DNA from: an uncultured Oscillospiraceae bacterium
GTDB taxonomy: Bacteria > Bacillota > Clostridia > Oscillospirales > Ruminococcaceae
Length of the DNA: 64,000 bases
NCBI GenBank assembly: GCA_949745795.1
Contig: CATKAZ010000096.1
Location: 1 to 64,000, forward strand
Direction: 5' to 3'
The notes beneath the pieces are model-generated. The model made no database searches. It had not been told where the DNA came from and saw only the letters and a program-made list of their open reading frames with translations. The stretch's first letter is position 1. The number at the start of each line of letters is the position of its first letter. Positions 10,263 through 19,094 of this stretch are shown piece after piece. Both the position numbers and the translations under genes were made by a program.

Positions 10263-10604
10263 ATGCCAGGTACAAGAAAGCTTGGAAGAACAACTGACCA
10301 TAGAAAGGCCATGCTCAGAGCAATGGTTACTTATCTGTTGGAGAACGGACAGATTGAAACAACTGTAACAAGAGCTAAGGAAGTCAGAGCAGTTGCTGAA
10401 AAGATGATCACAATCGGAAAGAACAATGATCTGCACTCCAAACGTCAAGTATTTGCTTACGTTACTAAGGAAGACGTTGCTAAGAAGTTATTTGATGAAA
10501 TTTCACCAAAATATGCTGAGAGAAACGGCGGATATACAAGAATTATCAAGATCGGTCCTCGCAGAGGCGACGCAGCAGAAATGGCAATTATTCAGTTAGT
10601 TTAA
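10263..10604 (+). CDS. rplQ: 50S ribosomal protein L17
   Basis: 113 aa, the last gene of the operon. [19 protein letters not shown] and the C-terminal [20 protein letters not shown] identify L17. AAAGGAGTGA precedes the ATG. A strong terminator follows 16 bases after the stop. Confidence 0.97.
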   Translation: MPGTRKLGRTTDHRKAMLRAMVTYLLENGQIETTVTRAKEVRAVAEKMITIGKNNDLHSKRQVFAYVTKEDVAKKLFDEISPKYAERNGGYTRIIKIGPRRGDAAEMAIIQLV

Positions 10605-10620
10605 TTCCGAACCGAATAAT

Positions 10621-10649
10621 AAACCGACTCATTATTGAGTCGGTTTTTT
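10621..10649 (+). terminator. Intrinsic terminator of the ribosomal operon
   Basis: Perfect 11-bp stem AAACCGACTCA / TGAGTCGGTTT with a TTAT loop, followed by a run of T. It ends the rpsQ-rplQ transcript. Confidence 0.93.
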
Positions 10650-10680
10650 GTTTTTTGTGCTTTTTATAATCAGAGATTAA

Positions 10681-10720
10681 GTTTTAAAAAAATAAGCAGA
10701 TACATTAAAGTATCTGCTTA
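10681..10720 (-). terminator. Intrinsic terminator of the GH26 gene
   Basis: Stem TAAGCAGATAC / GTATCTGCTTA (10693-10720, six-base loop); on the minus strand it is followed by a T-rich tract (complement of 10681-10692). It lies 12 bases beyond the GH26 stop and faces the ribosomal-operon terminator. Confidence 0.88.
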
Positions 10721-10732
10721 TGCTTATTATAA

Positions 10733-12685
10733 TTAGTTTAGAATCTCACTGTTCAAACCCAGTTCATCTAAGGTTATAACTTGAAGGACATAGTTAATTA
10801 TTAACATGGAATCTTTAGAAGAAATTATTTGATCATTATCGCAGTCTGCGTGAACATAACAAACCGGAGATTTAAGAGAATAAGTACTTGGAGCTAATAA
10901 AAACTTATTTAAAGTTACGATATCAGTTGAATTTACACTTCCATCATCGTTAACATCACCATATAATTTTGCATCAACGTCTGTAGGAATGGTTATTTCT
11001 TCGCTTGCAGCGGGGGTAGTTTCCACAGGGGTAGTTTCCACAGGGGTAGTTTCAGCAGGAGTAGTCTCAACCGGGGTAGTTTCAGCGGGAGTGGTTTCAA
11101 CTGGGGTAGTTTCAGCAGGTGTAGTTTGTGCTTCTGTTGTAGGCTGTTCCGGCTGTTCACTTTTATATGTTCTTAGGTCTTCCGGAAGTTCATCAAGAGT
11201 AATACAGTAATCGCTCTGATAAAGCTCCTTAACCGTATCGGCATTCTGATAATTCGAGTCTGAAAGGAACAGAGGATTTCTGTCATACCATACGCAGAAA
11301 TAAGACCAAGCTGCCTTTTCAGCAGTTAAGTTTTCAAGGCTTGGAATAGTATCATTTTCAGCCATAGCAACCATTTTTTTGCCATTATACATTTCAACCA
11401 GTGAATAGAAAGTGCTTGCAATTGAGCTTTCATTAGGTGAACCGTTAGCATTGTATTTGTCATAAGCTATCATATCAACGTATTCATCACCGGGATACCA
11501 TGCTGAAGAAGTTTCGTGTGCATATGAATTCCATTCCCAGATAAGATTGTGAAGACCATATTCGTTTGTAAGTTTATTATACAAGTACTTCCATAATTCA
11601 ACATATGTTTCGGCGCCGTCATTAGCCCACCAGAACCATGAATAAGAACCGTCAAGTGAACTGCCGCCTTCTGCTTCGTGAAGAGGTCTGAAGATTACGG
11701 AAATGTCCTGATCCTGTAATTCCTGAAGAGATTTTGCGATCATATCAATGTCTTTATTTATAAAGTCATTTTCAGCAGTACCTTCTGTTAAAGCTTTAGC
11801 AGGACTGAATGTTGTATAAGGAGTATTACCTGAAGTTTTATTGTAGAATGCAACCTGTCCGTTACCCAAAGACTGTCCCGGAGTGTAATTGTTCATATCA
11901 AGAGGAACGAACCAGTGCCATGCGACTGTTGCAATACCTTTTTTGTTATTAACCCAGTCTATAATTCTTCTGTTTGTTCCGTCATCCCAGTTAACGCCCT
12001 GAGTCCAGTTCATGTAGTCAAAACCACGGATAGCAGGATATTTTCCGGTTAGGTTGTAAAGGTATTCAAATTCCTTTTCGTCTGCATCGCCATAGCATTC
12101 CTGCTGACCTGAAATAATATGTTTGCCGTAATTATCAACGAGATAATTCATAAGACTTTGAGTTGTTGCAGTGGCATTCGGATCTGACAGCTTTGTACTT
12201 ACTGAAAGTTCAGGAAGTACGGCAGTATCAATTTGTAAATAGTCAAAAATAATCCAGCCCCAGCTTTTTTGGAAGGTGATGGTGTTTTCACCTTCATTGA
12301 GTTTTATAGATTTAACTTTCATTTCTTTGAAGGTATCGCTAGGAGCAAATCCTACTTCGCCTTGAGAATTACCATTGATTACTAATATCTGATTTTTTGA
12401 ACCTCTGTCTTCCGGCAGACAATAACCGATAGTAATATCATAAATATCAGTTTTATCAACGCTTACTGTCAGTGAAATATCACCTTCCTGTGAATCAACA
12501 TAGCCTGTACCGGAAAAACCTTCGATTTCATTTCCGAATTCTGATTTGCTGCTGTATGTACCGTCTTCAAATTCATACTTAATACCGGTTTCAGCTGTTA
12601 CAAAATTTGAAATTACAGAGGCATTGGCAACACAAGTTATGGCAACGGCAGTTGCGAGTAGTTTTCCTAAAAATTTCTTTTTCAA
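10733..12685 (-). CDS. Secreted GH26 endo-mannanase with CBM35-like domain and dockerin
   Basis: 650 aa extracellular beta-mannanase, probably cellulosomal. Order: signal peptide (about 1-31), CBM35-like beta-sandwich (about 33-155, starting YEFEDGTYSSKSEFG), GH26 barrel (about 165-500), a Thr/Pro/Glu linker of repeated TTPAETTPVE units (about 510-565), and a C-terminal type I dockerin (about 572-650). The candidate acid/base is Glu about 337 in FRPLHEAEGG and the nucleophile Glu about 443 in MVAMAEND. Both dockerin calcium loops look usable (DVNDDGSVNSTD and DCDNDQIISSKD). The start is TTG, seven bases after TTAGGAGGG. It would cleave internal mannan bonds and attach to a scaffoldin not encoded here. 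Confidence 0.92.
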   Translation of the reverse strand: MKKKFLGKLLATAVAITCVANASVISNFVTAETGIKYEFEDGTYSSKSEFGNEIEGFSGTGYVDSQEGDISLTVSVDKTDIYDITIGYCLPEDRGSKNQILVINGNSQGEVGFAPSDTFKEMKVKSIKLNEGENTITFQKSWGWIIFDYLQIDTAVLPELSVSTKLSDPNATATTQSLMNYLVDNYGKHIISGQQECYGDADEKEFEYLYNLTGKYPAIRGFDYMNWTQGVNWDDGTNRRIIDWVNNKKGIATVAWHWFVPLDMNNYTPGQSLGNGQVAFYNKTSGNTPYTTFSPAKALTEGTAENDFINKDIDMIAKSLQELQDQDISVIFRPLHEAEGGSSLDGSYSWFWWANDGAETYVELWKYLYNKLTNEYGLHNLIWEWNSYAHETSSAWYPGDEYVDMIAYDKYNANGSPNESSIASTFYSLVEMYNGKKMVAMAENDTIPSLENLTAEKAAWSYFCVWYDRNPLFLSDSNYQNADTVKELYQSDYCITLDELPEDLRTYKSEQPEQPTTEAQTTPAETTPVETTPAETTPVETTPAETTPVETTPVETTPAASEEITIPTDVDAKLYGDVNDDGSVNSTDIVTLNKFLLAPSTYSLKSPVCYVHADCDNDQIISSKDSMLIINYVLQVITLDELGLNSEILN

Positions 12686-12710
12686 TATAGACCCTCCTAA
12701 AAAATAATGA

Positions 12711-12765
12711 TTATAAATGCCGTAACATTTATAACCATTATACCATATTTTATAAAAAAGTTCAA
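12711..12765 (-). promoter_or_regulatory. Promoter of the GH26 gene with palindrome at the start site
   Basis: On the minus strand, TTGAAC (12760-12765), 17-bp spacer, TATAAT (12737-12742). Immediately downstream, over the predicted transcription start, lies a perfect inverted repeat TTATAAATG-6-CATTTATAA (12711-12734). That placement suits a repressor operator; the regulator is unknown. Confidence 0.75.
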
Positions 12766-12817
12766 TAATTTTTGTGCAGATTAATCTACAAAAATGTATA
12801 AGATAATTTGTATGTTT

Positions 12818-13858
12818 TTACTTAAATTCTTTTAAATCTTTTATAGTATTAGTAAGTTCTTGAATATGATCGTTTATATCATCATCTTCTGTCAGTTCCC
12901 AGACAATTTCATAATAATATTTTGCATTTTTAAATTCAAGCTGTTCTTCTGATTTTTTAGCGAGGAAATAAGCCGTTTGGATCACATTTGCAGAAGGTCC
13001 GGGCTGTATTTTTTCTTCGTTCATCAAGGACATTAATTCAGCACTTGTATGTTTAGGAGGAAGAGAACCCATGCCCAAACAATTTGATATATACTGTAAT
13101 TCACTTTCATAGAGATCAGGCTTATAAAAGATTCCGCACATTTCAAGTAATACAGCAGCTTTTATCGGATCGTTATTTTCTGAAAAATAATAACTGTAAT
13201 TAAAATATGCTCTTCCGATCTGTTCTTTTGTTACGGCACATTGCAGCAGTTTGTCACAAGCAAATTTTATTCCTTCGGGATTTTTACGCAGTTTCATAAG
13301 CTCAGCATATTGAAGATAAGCATCCGGGTCAACGGGATTAAGCTCAATTGCACGTTCTATTGCTGCTAAAGCCTCATCATAGCGTCCCTTTTTCATAAGT
13401 CCGTGACAATACATCCAGTATACTCCCGAAAGATTACAGTTAATAGATTTAACTTCCTTTTCAGGTTCATAAAGCTTAGTATAAAGAAAATATTCCAGTG
13501 GAGTGCCAAAGCTTTTGTAGGTAAATTCTGATGTATCATTCCATGCAGGAAGATTATTTTTTATAATGTTCTCAAGAATTTTAATTCCTCCGGTGTAGTT
13601 TCTGTTATCATATCTTTTTTTGGCGTTTTCTATTTGGTCATTCACCTTTTGATTTTCACTGTCCAAATAATTGTAAAGACTGCTTTCATAGTCATTTTTA
13701 GTAATATCATAAAGAAGCTTTGCCAGTTCTCTGTTTATTTCAGGACTATTTTCACTGTTTTTGTATTTTTCAGCCTGGTCTTTTAAAAAGGGACCGTCTT
13801 TGTTGGGATCACCGGTCAGGTACTTTTTAATTTCGGCAATTATTTCATTTGTATTCAT
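12818..13858 (-). CDS. TPR-repeat protein of unknown function
   Basis: 346 aa, no signal peptide or membrane segment, so probably cytoplasmic. The middle part has recognisable tetratricopeptide helices, the best being GRYDEALAAIERAIELNPVD followed by a second repeat starting PDAYLQYAELMK. The rest is helical and charged. TPR proteins are protein-interaction scaffolds; no partner is evident. It has its own promoter and is monocistronic, lying between the Xre regulator and GH26 on the same strand. Confidence 0.75.
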   Translation of the reverse strand: MNTNEIIAEIKKYLTGDPNKDGPFLKDQAEKYKNSENSPEINRELAKLLYDITKNDYESSLYNYLDSENQKVNDQIENAKKRYDNRNYTGGIKILENIIKNNLPAWNDTSEFTYKSFGTPLEYFLYTKLYEPEKEVKSINCNLSGVYWMYCHGLMKKGRYDEALAAIERAIELNPVDPDAYLQYAELMKLRKNPEGIKFACDKLLQCAVTKEQIGRAYFNYSYYFSENNDPIKAAVLLEMCGIFYKPDLYESELQYISNCLGMGSLPPKHTSAELMSLMNEEKIQPGPSANVIQTAYFLAKKSEEQLEFKNAKYYYEIVWELTEDDDINDHIQELTNTIKDLKEFK

Positions 13859-13896
13859 ACTATATAATTCTCCGTTTCATATTCAGTATAAATTTA

Positions 13897-13925
13897 ATTA
13901 TAAATGAATTTGCATAGTTTGTCAA
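13897..13925 (-). promoter_or_regulatory. Sigma-A promoter of the TPR gene
   Basis: Minus strand TTGACA (13920-13925), 17-bp spacer, TATAAT (13897-13902), a consensus promoter about 40 bases upstream of the TPR start. Confidence 0.85.
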
Positions 13926-13972
13926 GTTAGATAAATATTGAATTTGTGCATTTTAAACATTTATACTAAAAT

Positions 13973-14215
13973 TTATTTTATCTCTTGTTCTAAGTTTTTG
14001 AAAATGGGAGTATCGAAAAAATCACTGATTGTTATTCCTAAACCGTCGCAAAGCATTTTTATTGTTACAATACCGGGATTATGACTTTTTCCGTATAAAA
14101 TATTTTTTATAGTAGACGGCGGAACAGCAGAAGCTGTAGCCAATTTATTAATTGTCATATGTTTCTGATCACATAAAAATAAAATTCTGTTTTTTACAGC
14201 AGTATAAGTATCCAT
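13973..14215 (-). CDS. Xre-family HTH transcriptional regulator
   Basis: 80 aa, essentially one Cro/C1-type helix-turn-helix. Helices 2-3 are visible in NKLATASAVPPSTIKNILYG, followed by the usual VTIKMLCDGLGITISDFFD segment. No ligand domain is present. It is divergent from a small membrane protein gene across an interval holding a palindrome over both promoters, which suggests autoregulation and control of that neighbour. Confidence 0.88.
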   Translation of the reverse strand: MDTYTAVKNRILFLCDQKHMTINKLATASAVPPSTIKNILYGKSHNPGIVTIKMLCDGLGITISDFFDTPIFKNLEQEIK

Positions 14216-14245
14216 TTTAATGCCCCCTTAAAAAATTATGAGCTA

Positions 14246-14291
14246 ATTATAGCCTATTATTCTTGACAAAGCAGGCTATATATGATACAAT
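14246..14291. promoter_or_regulatory. Divergent promoter region with candidate Xre operator
   Basis: Plus strand: TTGACA (14263-14268), 17 bp, TACAAT (14286-14291), driving the small membrane protein. Minus strand: TATAAT (complement of 14246-14251), toward the Xre gene, with a poor -35. A perfect 8-bp inverted repeat TATAGCCT (14248-14255) / AGGCTATA (14273-14280) overlaps the minus -10 and brackets the plus -35, so one bound dimer pair could block both promoters. Confidence 0.75.
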
Positions 14292-14323
14292 ATTGTCAGA
14301 AATTGTTAATTAGGGGTTAAAAT

Positions 14324-14569
14324 ATGAACAAACATAATAATAAAGCAATTGGAGCATTGGTTATAGGAATAGCAGGTTTAATTGCTTGGATTCTTCCGGC
14401 TTTAGGATATTTGGTTAATATTGTAGGAATAATCATGGGGTCATTGGGAATAAATAGCGAAAAAAGGAACATAGCAATTGCAGGAATAGTTTTATCTGTC
14501 ATAGGATTGTTGTTTACTCTTGGAAATTCTTTATACGGCATATTGTTAGCGCTTGATGATTTAATATAA
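14324..14569 (+). CDS. Small membrane protein, DUF4190-like
   Basis: 81 aa with two hydrophobic segments (about residues 10-40 and 50-75) separated by a short basic turn (NSEKRN), giving a hairpin in the membrane. The GLIAWILPALGYLVNIVGII pattern resembles DUF4190-type small proteins of Firmicutes, whose function is unknown. It follows a consensus promoter and AGGGGTT site. The divergent Xre gene probably regulates it. Confidence 0.75.
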   Translation: MNKHNNKAIGALVIGIAGLIAWILPALGYLVNIVGIIMGSLGINSEKRNIAIAGIVLSVIGLLFTLGNSLYGILLALDDLI

Positions 14570-14611
14570 TGCAGTATTAGTACAAGAGAATTAATTTGGA
14601 CAAACTATATG

Positions 14612-14646
14612 AAAAAATGCCGAAGATTTTTATCTTCGGCATTTTT
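14612..14646. terminator. Bidirectional intrinsic terminator
   Basis: Stem AAAATGCCGAAGA / TCTTCGGCATTTT with a TTTTTA loop. It has T-rich tails in both directions, so it serves both the small membrane protein gene and the convergent ABC exporter genes. Confidence 0.88.
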
Positions 14647-14666
14647 AGTATAATTGTTGAAACATA

Positions 14667-16418
14667 TTAAACAGGTGCAAACTGACTGCTGTAAAGATTT
14701 GCATAAAAACCGTTCTGCTGAATTAGCTGTTCATGACTTCCTTGTTCAATAACATTTCCGTCTTTCATAACAAGGATAACGTCGGCATTTTTTATAGTTG
14801 AAAGACGGTGAGCAATAATAAAGCTTGTTTTACCCTTCATAATTTTTTCAAATGCACGTTGTATTCTCTGTTCGGTTCTTATGTCGATGCTGGATGTAGC
14901 CTCGTCAAGTATAAGCATAGGCGGATCCTTGAGCATAATTCTGGCAATTGAAATTAACTGTTTTTGTCCTTGAGAAAGTCCGCTTCCTTCTTCATTTATT
15001 AATGTATCATATCCATCAGGCAGACGTTTGATAAAGCTGTGTGCATGAACTGCCTTTGCGGCTTCAATAATTTGTTCTCTGGATGAATCAGGTCTTCCGT
15101 AGGATATGTTTTCCGCTACAGTACCGGTAAACAGCCATGTATCCTGCAATACCATTCCGAATTGCGAGCGCAGACTGGAACGTGTAATGTTTTCTGTATC
15201 TTTTCCGGATATTTTTATTTTTCCAGAATTTATATCGTAAAATTTCAAAAGAAGGTTGATAATGGTAGTTTTTCCGCAGCCTGTAGGTCCTACTATTGCT
15301 ATTTTCTGTCCGGATTGAACATTAAGATTAAAATTTTGAATAAGCTTTTTTTCAGGAATGTATGAAAAACTTACATTTTCCATTGTAAGCGTACCATCAC
15401 ATGAAGCAAGTATTTCTTTATTGCTGTCAGATTTTTCGGAAGGTTCGTCAATTACGGCAAAAACTCTTTCGGCAGACGCTACAGCATTTTGAAGTTCTGT
15501 AATGACTCCGGATATTTCATTAAACGGTTTTGTATATTGGTTGGAGTATGAAAGGAATGACGAAAGCTGTCCGACTGTGATAACACCAAGAAAGTTTAAA
15601 GCACCAATAGCGCTTAACGCTCCGGCAGTGCCAACAGCTGCATAAATCAGACCGTTTACAAAACGTGTTGTAGGATTAGTCATTGATGAGAAAAATACGG
15701 CTTTAACTCCGCTTTTACCCATTTGTGCATTTATTTCAGAAAAGGTTTTTTCAGCTCTTTTTTCATAAGAAAACCCTTTAACTATTTTTTGGTTTCCTAC
15801 CATTTCTTCGGTAAAACTGCTCATTTTTCCTCTTAGCTTTGATTGCTCTGTAAATGAATCATGGCTTAGTTTTGTAATAATTGCAGCGGTAAAGAGGGAT
15901 ATGGGAGTTAATATAACGACCAGTATAGCAATTTTAATGTTTATGGAAAGCATGAAAACTAATGTTCCCAAGATTGTTACAACACCGCTGAAAAGCTGAG
16001 TAAAGCCTTGCAGCAGACCGTCTGAGATAGTTTCAATATCATTTACTGCTCTGCCGATAAGCTCACCTTTTGAACTGTTGTCAATAAATTTTAAGGGTAC
16101 GGAATTGAGCTTTTCAAAATAATCTGCTCTTATGTCACGAACAGTATTGAAGGAAAGCTTATTTGTAGAAAGAGAGGTTATCCACTGGAATAATGAACTT
16201 ATCAGTACAGTGCCTGCAATAACAATACATATTTTCAGAAGCGCTGTAAAGTCAACATTTCCTTTACTGATAATAACATCAACCCCCTTGCCGATTAAAA
16301 TCGGTACAAAAAGGGAGAGTACAACTCCTGTAAGTGCGCAGAATATTGCAGATAAAAGGTGCATTTTATAGGGTTTAGTATATTTAAGTATTCGTTTAAG
16401 TGTTTTTATCATATTCAA
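14667..16418 (-). CDS. ABC exporter half-transporter, catalytic subunit
   Basis: 583 aa, six N-terminal membrane helices (about 1-320) fused to an ATPase domain. Walker A GPTGCGKTT, signature LSQGQ (altered from LSGGQ) and Walker B MLILDEATSS with the catalytic Glu are visible. The start is TTG at 16418, five bases after GGAGG; ATG at 16412 is possible. It is the second gene of a two-gene operon, 11 bases after its partner. The pair resembles heterodimeric multidrug or lipid exporters such as BmrCD and TM287/288; the substrate cannot be told from sequence. Confidence 0.92.
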   Translation of the reverse strand: MNMIKTLKRILKYTKPYKMHLLSAIFCALTGVVLSLFVPILIGKGVDVIISKGNVDFTALLKICIVIAGTVLISSLFQWITSLSTNKLSFNTVRDIRADYFEKLNSVPLKFIDNSSKGELIGRAVNDIETISDGLLQGFTQLFSGVVTILGTLVFMLSINIKIAILVVILTPISLFTAAIITKLSHDSFTEQSKLRGKMSSFTEEMVGNQKIVKGFSYEKRAEKTFSEINAQMGKSGVKAVFFSSMTNPTTRFVNGLIYAAVGTAGALSAIGALNFLGVITVGQLSSFLSYSNQYTKPFNEISGVITELQNAVASAERVFAVIDEPSEKSDSNKEILASCDGTLTMENVSFSYIPEKKLIQNFNLNVQSGQKIAIVGPTGCGKTTIINLLLKFYDINSGKIKISGKDTENITRSSLRSQFGMVLQDTWLFTGTVAENISYGRPDSSREQIIEAAKAVHAHSFIKRLPDGYDTLINEEGSGLSQGQKQLISIARIMLKDPPMLILDEATSSIDIRTEQRIQRAFEKIMKGKTSFIIAHRLSTIKNADVILVMKDGNVIEQGSHEQLIQQNGFYANLYSSQFAPV

Positions 16419-16429
16419 ATTTACCTCCG

Positions 16430-18139
16430 TCAGCTCATTTGAGATTTGTAAATTTCCGCATATTCTTCGCAGTTTTTCAGAAGTGATTCATGTATTCCGA
16501 ATCCGACTGGACTGCCATCGTCAAGAACAAGTATATGATCGGCATTTTGTAAGGTTGTTGCTCTTTGAGAAATCATAATTAAAGCTGTATTTTGAAGCTT
16601 TGATTCAATTTCTTTACGTAAAGCGAGATCTGTAGCATAGTCAAGAGCGCTCATACTGTCATCCAGAATAACTATAGGAGGATTTCCTACCAGCGCTCTT
16701 GCAATCGTAAGACGCTGCCGCTGTCCGCCTGAAAGGTTTTTGCCTCCCTGTGAAATTTGGGTTTTTATTCCGTCCGAAAGCTTTGAAACAAATTCCCATG
16801 CCTGAGCGATTTTTAGCGCTGAGGTAATCTCTTCATCTGTGGCGTCAGGCTTAGCCCAGCGCATGTTATCGGCAATCGTGCCTGAAAATAATGCAGTACG
16901 CTGAGGGACTATACCTATAAGTTTTCGCAGTTCTTCCAACGAATATTTTTTTATATCTTTGCCGAAAATTTTTATATTTCCCGATGTTGTATCATAAAAT
17001 CTTGGGACTAAATTAGCAAGGGTCGATTTACCTGAACCGGTACCTCCTATTATACCCAGTATTTCGCCCCTTTTTAAAGTAAATGAAATGTTATTAAGTG
17101 ACAGTTCTCCGGCGTCCGGATATGAAAAGCTTACATTTTCAAATTCTACAGCCGGACTATTAAAGTCAAGTTTTGTATCAGAGCCGTCTGTCATAGAAGG
17201 CTGAGTATCAAAAATGTCGTTTATTCTTGACGCAGATGAAGCAGTTTTGGTAAATATTACTACGAGGTTAGCAAGTACAACAAGTGCTAAAAGAATTTGA
17301 GTCATGTAATTTACAAAGGCTGTTATTTCTCCCTGAGTAAGATATCCTGTATCAACTCGTATACCGCCGAACCAAAGTATTGCAACTATACCGAGGTTCA
17401 TTATCATAAAGGTTATCGGATTTAGAATTGCCGAAATTTTTCCGGCTATAACAGCATTATCCGAAAGCTTGCTGCTTTCTTGAATAAGTTCTTTTTTTTC
17501 TTCCTCTTGTTTTGAAAAGGCACGTATAACTCTTACACCATCAAGATTTTCTCTTGTAAGAAGAGAAATTTTATCAAGATTTTTTTGTATCTTTTTATAC
17601 ATGGGCACTGTCTTTTTCATTACCCATATTATAATTAGTGTAATTATCGGTGCGGCAATCAGAAAAATAATAGAAAGCTTTAAGTCCAGCATCATTGACA
17701 TGACCGCAGCGCCGATTATAAGAAAAGGCGCACGAACGGCAAGACGTATGAACATATTTACACCGTTCTGAGCGAGAACAGTATCATTGGTAATTCTTGT
17801 AATAAGTGATGAAGTACCGAATTTGTCGATTTCAGCGTGGGAGAATTTATTAATGTGCTTGTAAAGAGCATCTCTAAGCTCTGTTCCGAAACCGTATGCG
17901 CATTTTGCGGCAAAAAATTGGCAGGTGAGTGCGAAAATCAGTCCGCATATGCCAAGAACCACAATGAGTCCGCTCATTTTCCATACATAATCAGAATCAT
18001 TATTCCCTATTCCTTTATCAATTATCTGAGCCATGACCAGCGGAACAATAAGTTCAAAAATTGCCTCCAGAAGTTTGAAAAAAGGACCTAGAATAAGTTC
18101 TTTTTTATAGTGTTTTAAAAAGCGTCTGAGTTTGAACAT
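16430..18139 (-). CDS. ABC exporter half-transporter, degenerate-site subunit
   Basis: 569 aa with six membrane helices and a C-terminal ATPase domain. Walker A is GGTGSGKST and the signature LSGGQ is canonical, but Walker B reads VILDDSMSALD, with Asp where the catalytic Glu is expected. Together with the altered signature of the downstream partner, this gives one active and one degenerate ATP site, the known asymmetry of heterodimeric exporters. First gene of the operon; its promoter is at 18181-18209. Confidence 0.92.
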   Translation of the reverse strand: MFKLRRFLKHYKKELILGPFFKLLEAIFELIVPLVMAQIIDKGIGNNDSDYVWKMSGLIVVLGICGLIFALTCQFFAAKCAYGFGTELRDALYKHINKFSHAEIDKFGTSSLITRITNDTVLAQNGVNMFIRLAVRAPFLIIGAAVMSMMLDLKLSIIFLIAAPIITLIIIWVMKKTVPMYKKIQKNLDKISLLTRENLDGVRVIRAFSKQEEEKKELIQESSKLSDNAVIAGKISAILNPITFMIMNLGIVAILWFGGIRVDTGYLTQGEITAFVNYMTQILLALVVLANLVVIFTKTASSASRINDIFDTQPSMTDGSDTKLDFNSPAVEFENVSFSYPDAGELSLNNISFTLKRGEILGIIGGTGSGKSTLANLVPRFYDTTSGNIKIFGKDIKKYSLEELRKLIGIVPQRTALFSGTIADNMRWAKPDATDEEITSALKIAQAWEFVSKLSDGIKTQISQGGKNLSGGQRQRLTIARALVGNPPIVILDDSMSALDYATDLALRKEIESKLQNTALIMISQRATTLQNADHILVLDDGSPVGFGIHESLLKNCEEYAEIYKSQMS

Positions 18140-18180
18140 AATTGTATTAAACCCCTTTATAAAAATATCTTATTTATACT

Positions 18181-18209
18181 ATTTTACACTATATTTAAAA
18201 TTATTGCAA
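18181..18209 (-). promoter_or_regulatory. Promoter of the ABC exporter operon
   Basis: Minus strand TTGCAA (18204-18209), 17-bp spacer, TAAAAT (18181-18186), about 40 bases upstream of the first exporter gene. Confidence 0.65.
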
Positions 18210-18295
18210 CGAAACTTTAAAATAATTTGGAAAAAAAGGAATATGTACGAATAAACGGCGTTTAATGGTCCAAACTAAAACCGGAGGTGTTAAAC

Positions 18296-19015
18296 GTGAA
18301 AAAAAGTTCCAAATCTATTTTAAACGGTAAAGGTTTTTATATTGCTCTGGCATTAAGCGTTGCTATGGTTGGTGCGGCATGTTATTTTGCATATACTCAG
18401 ACGGCAAATGACATAGCAGGGCAGCTTGATTCATCACTCACCAAAGGTGACAGCAGAGAGGCGGCGGAAGTTAAAACAGATGTGCCTAAACAGACCGTGG
18501 CAGAAACCATAGCGGAGGCTATTGTTAAACATACTGAAACGACAGCGGTAACTGCCGCAGCGGAAACTCAGCCGGAAGAGGATGAGGCAGAGGAAACGGC
18601 TAAGCCAGAAGTCAGAAAGCTTGTTATGCCGGTTGAAGGAGAAATTATCAATGAGTTCAGTAACGGAGAGCTTGTAAAATCCAATACAACCGGAGCTTGG
18701 CAGACTCATAACGGTGTGGATATTGCGGCGACCTTGGGAGATTCCGTAATTGCTTCGGATGCAGGTACTGTTTCTGCAATTGAAGAAGATCCCTTGTGGG
18801 GTGTTACAGTTACAATTGACCATGGTAACGGTGTTATTACCAGATACTGTAATTTAAATTCGGGCGTGACTGTTCAGGCAGGACAGCAAATAAGCAGCGG
18901 TGAAGAAATAGGAGCAGTAGGAGAAACGGCTGATATTGAAACGTCTGACGGTTCTCATCTTCATTTTGAAGTCTTGAAAAACGGTTCTTATGTTGATCCG
19001 ATTTCAATGATGTAG
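18296..19015 (+). CDS. M23 (LytM) peptidase, SpoIIQ-like
   Basis: 239 aa. A cytoplasmic tail is followed by one membrane segment (about 14-35, ending ACYFAYTQTA), a Glu/Thr/Ala-rich spacer (about 50-105) and a C-terminal LytM domain. Its zinc ligands are present: His and Asp in THNGVDIA and two His in HLHFEV, so it may be an active endopeptidase outside the membrane. Single-span topology with a complete LytM site resembles clostridial SpoIIQ, but other membrane-anchored M23 proteins share it. The start is GTG at 18296, eight bases after GGAGG. Confidence 0.82.
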   Translation: MKKSSKSILNGKGFYIALALSVAMVGAACYFAYTQTANDIAGQLDSSLTKGDSREAAEVKTDVPKQTVAETIAEAIVKHTETTAVTAAAETQPEEDEAEETAKPEVRKLVMPVEGEIINEFSNGELVKSNTTGAWQTHNGVDIAATLGDSVIASDAGTVSAIEEDPLWGVTVTIDHGNGVITRYCNLNSGVTVQAGQQISSGEEIGAVGETADIETSDGSHLHFEVLKNGSYVDPISMM

Positions 19016-19021
19016 CGCATA

Positions 19022-19049
19022 AAAATACCCTGTATATAAATACAGGGTA
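19022..19049 (-). terminator. Terminator of the DUF4340 operon
   Basis: Stem TACCCTGTAT / ATACAGGGTA (19026-19049, loop ATAA). On the minus strand it is followed by TTTTT (complement of 19021-19025). It ends the operon whose last stop is at 19087. Confidence 0.8.
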
Positions 19050-19055
19050 AAGTTA

Positions 19056-19094
19056 AAGAACCTGTCCGCAACGGACAGGTTCTTATTTATTTTT
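19056..19094 (+). terminator. Terminator of the M23 peptidase gene
   Basis: Perfect 13-bp stem AAGAACCTGTCCG / CGGACAGGTTCTT with a CAA loop, then ATTTATTTTT. The tail runs over the stop codon of the convergent DUF4340 gene. Confidence 0.88.

Noticed and set aside
10989..11210. Plus-strand frame with GVVSTGVVSAG repeats
   Set aside because: It is the complement of the Thr/Pro/Glu linker of GH26; the repeat pattern comes from the linker.
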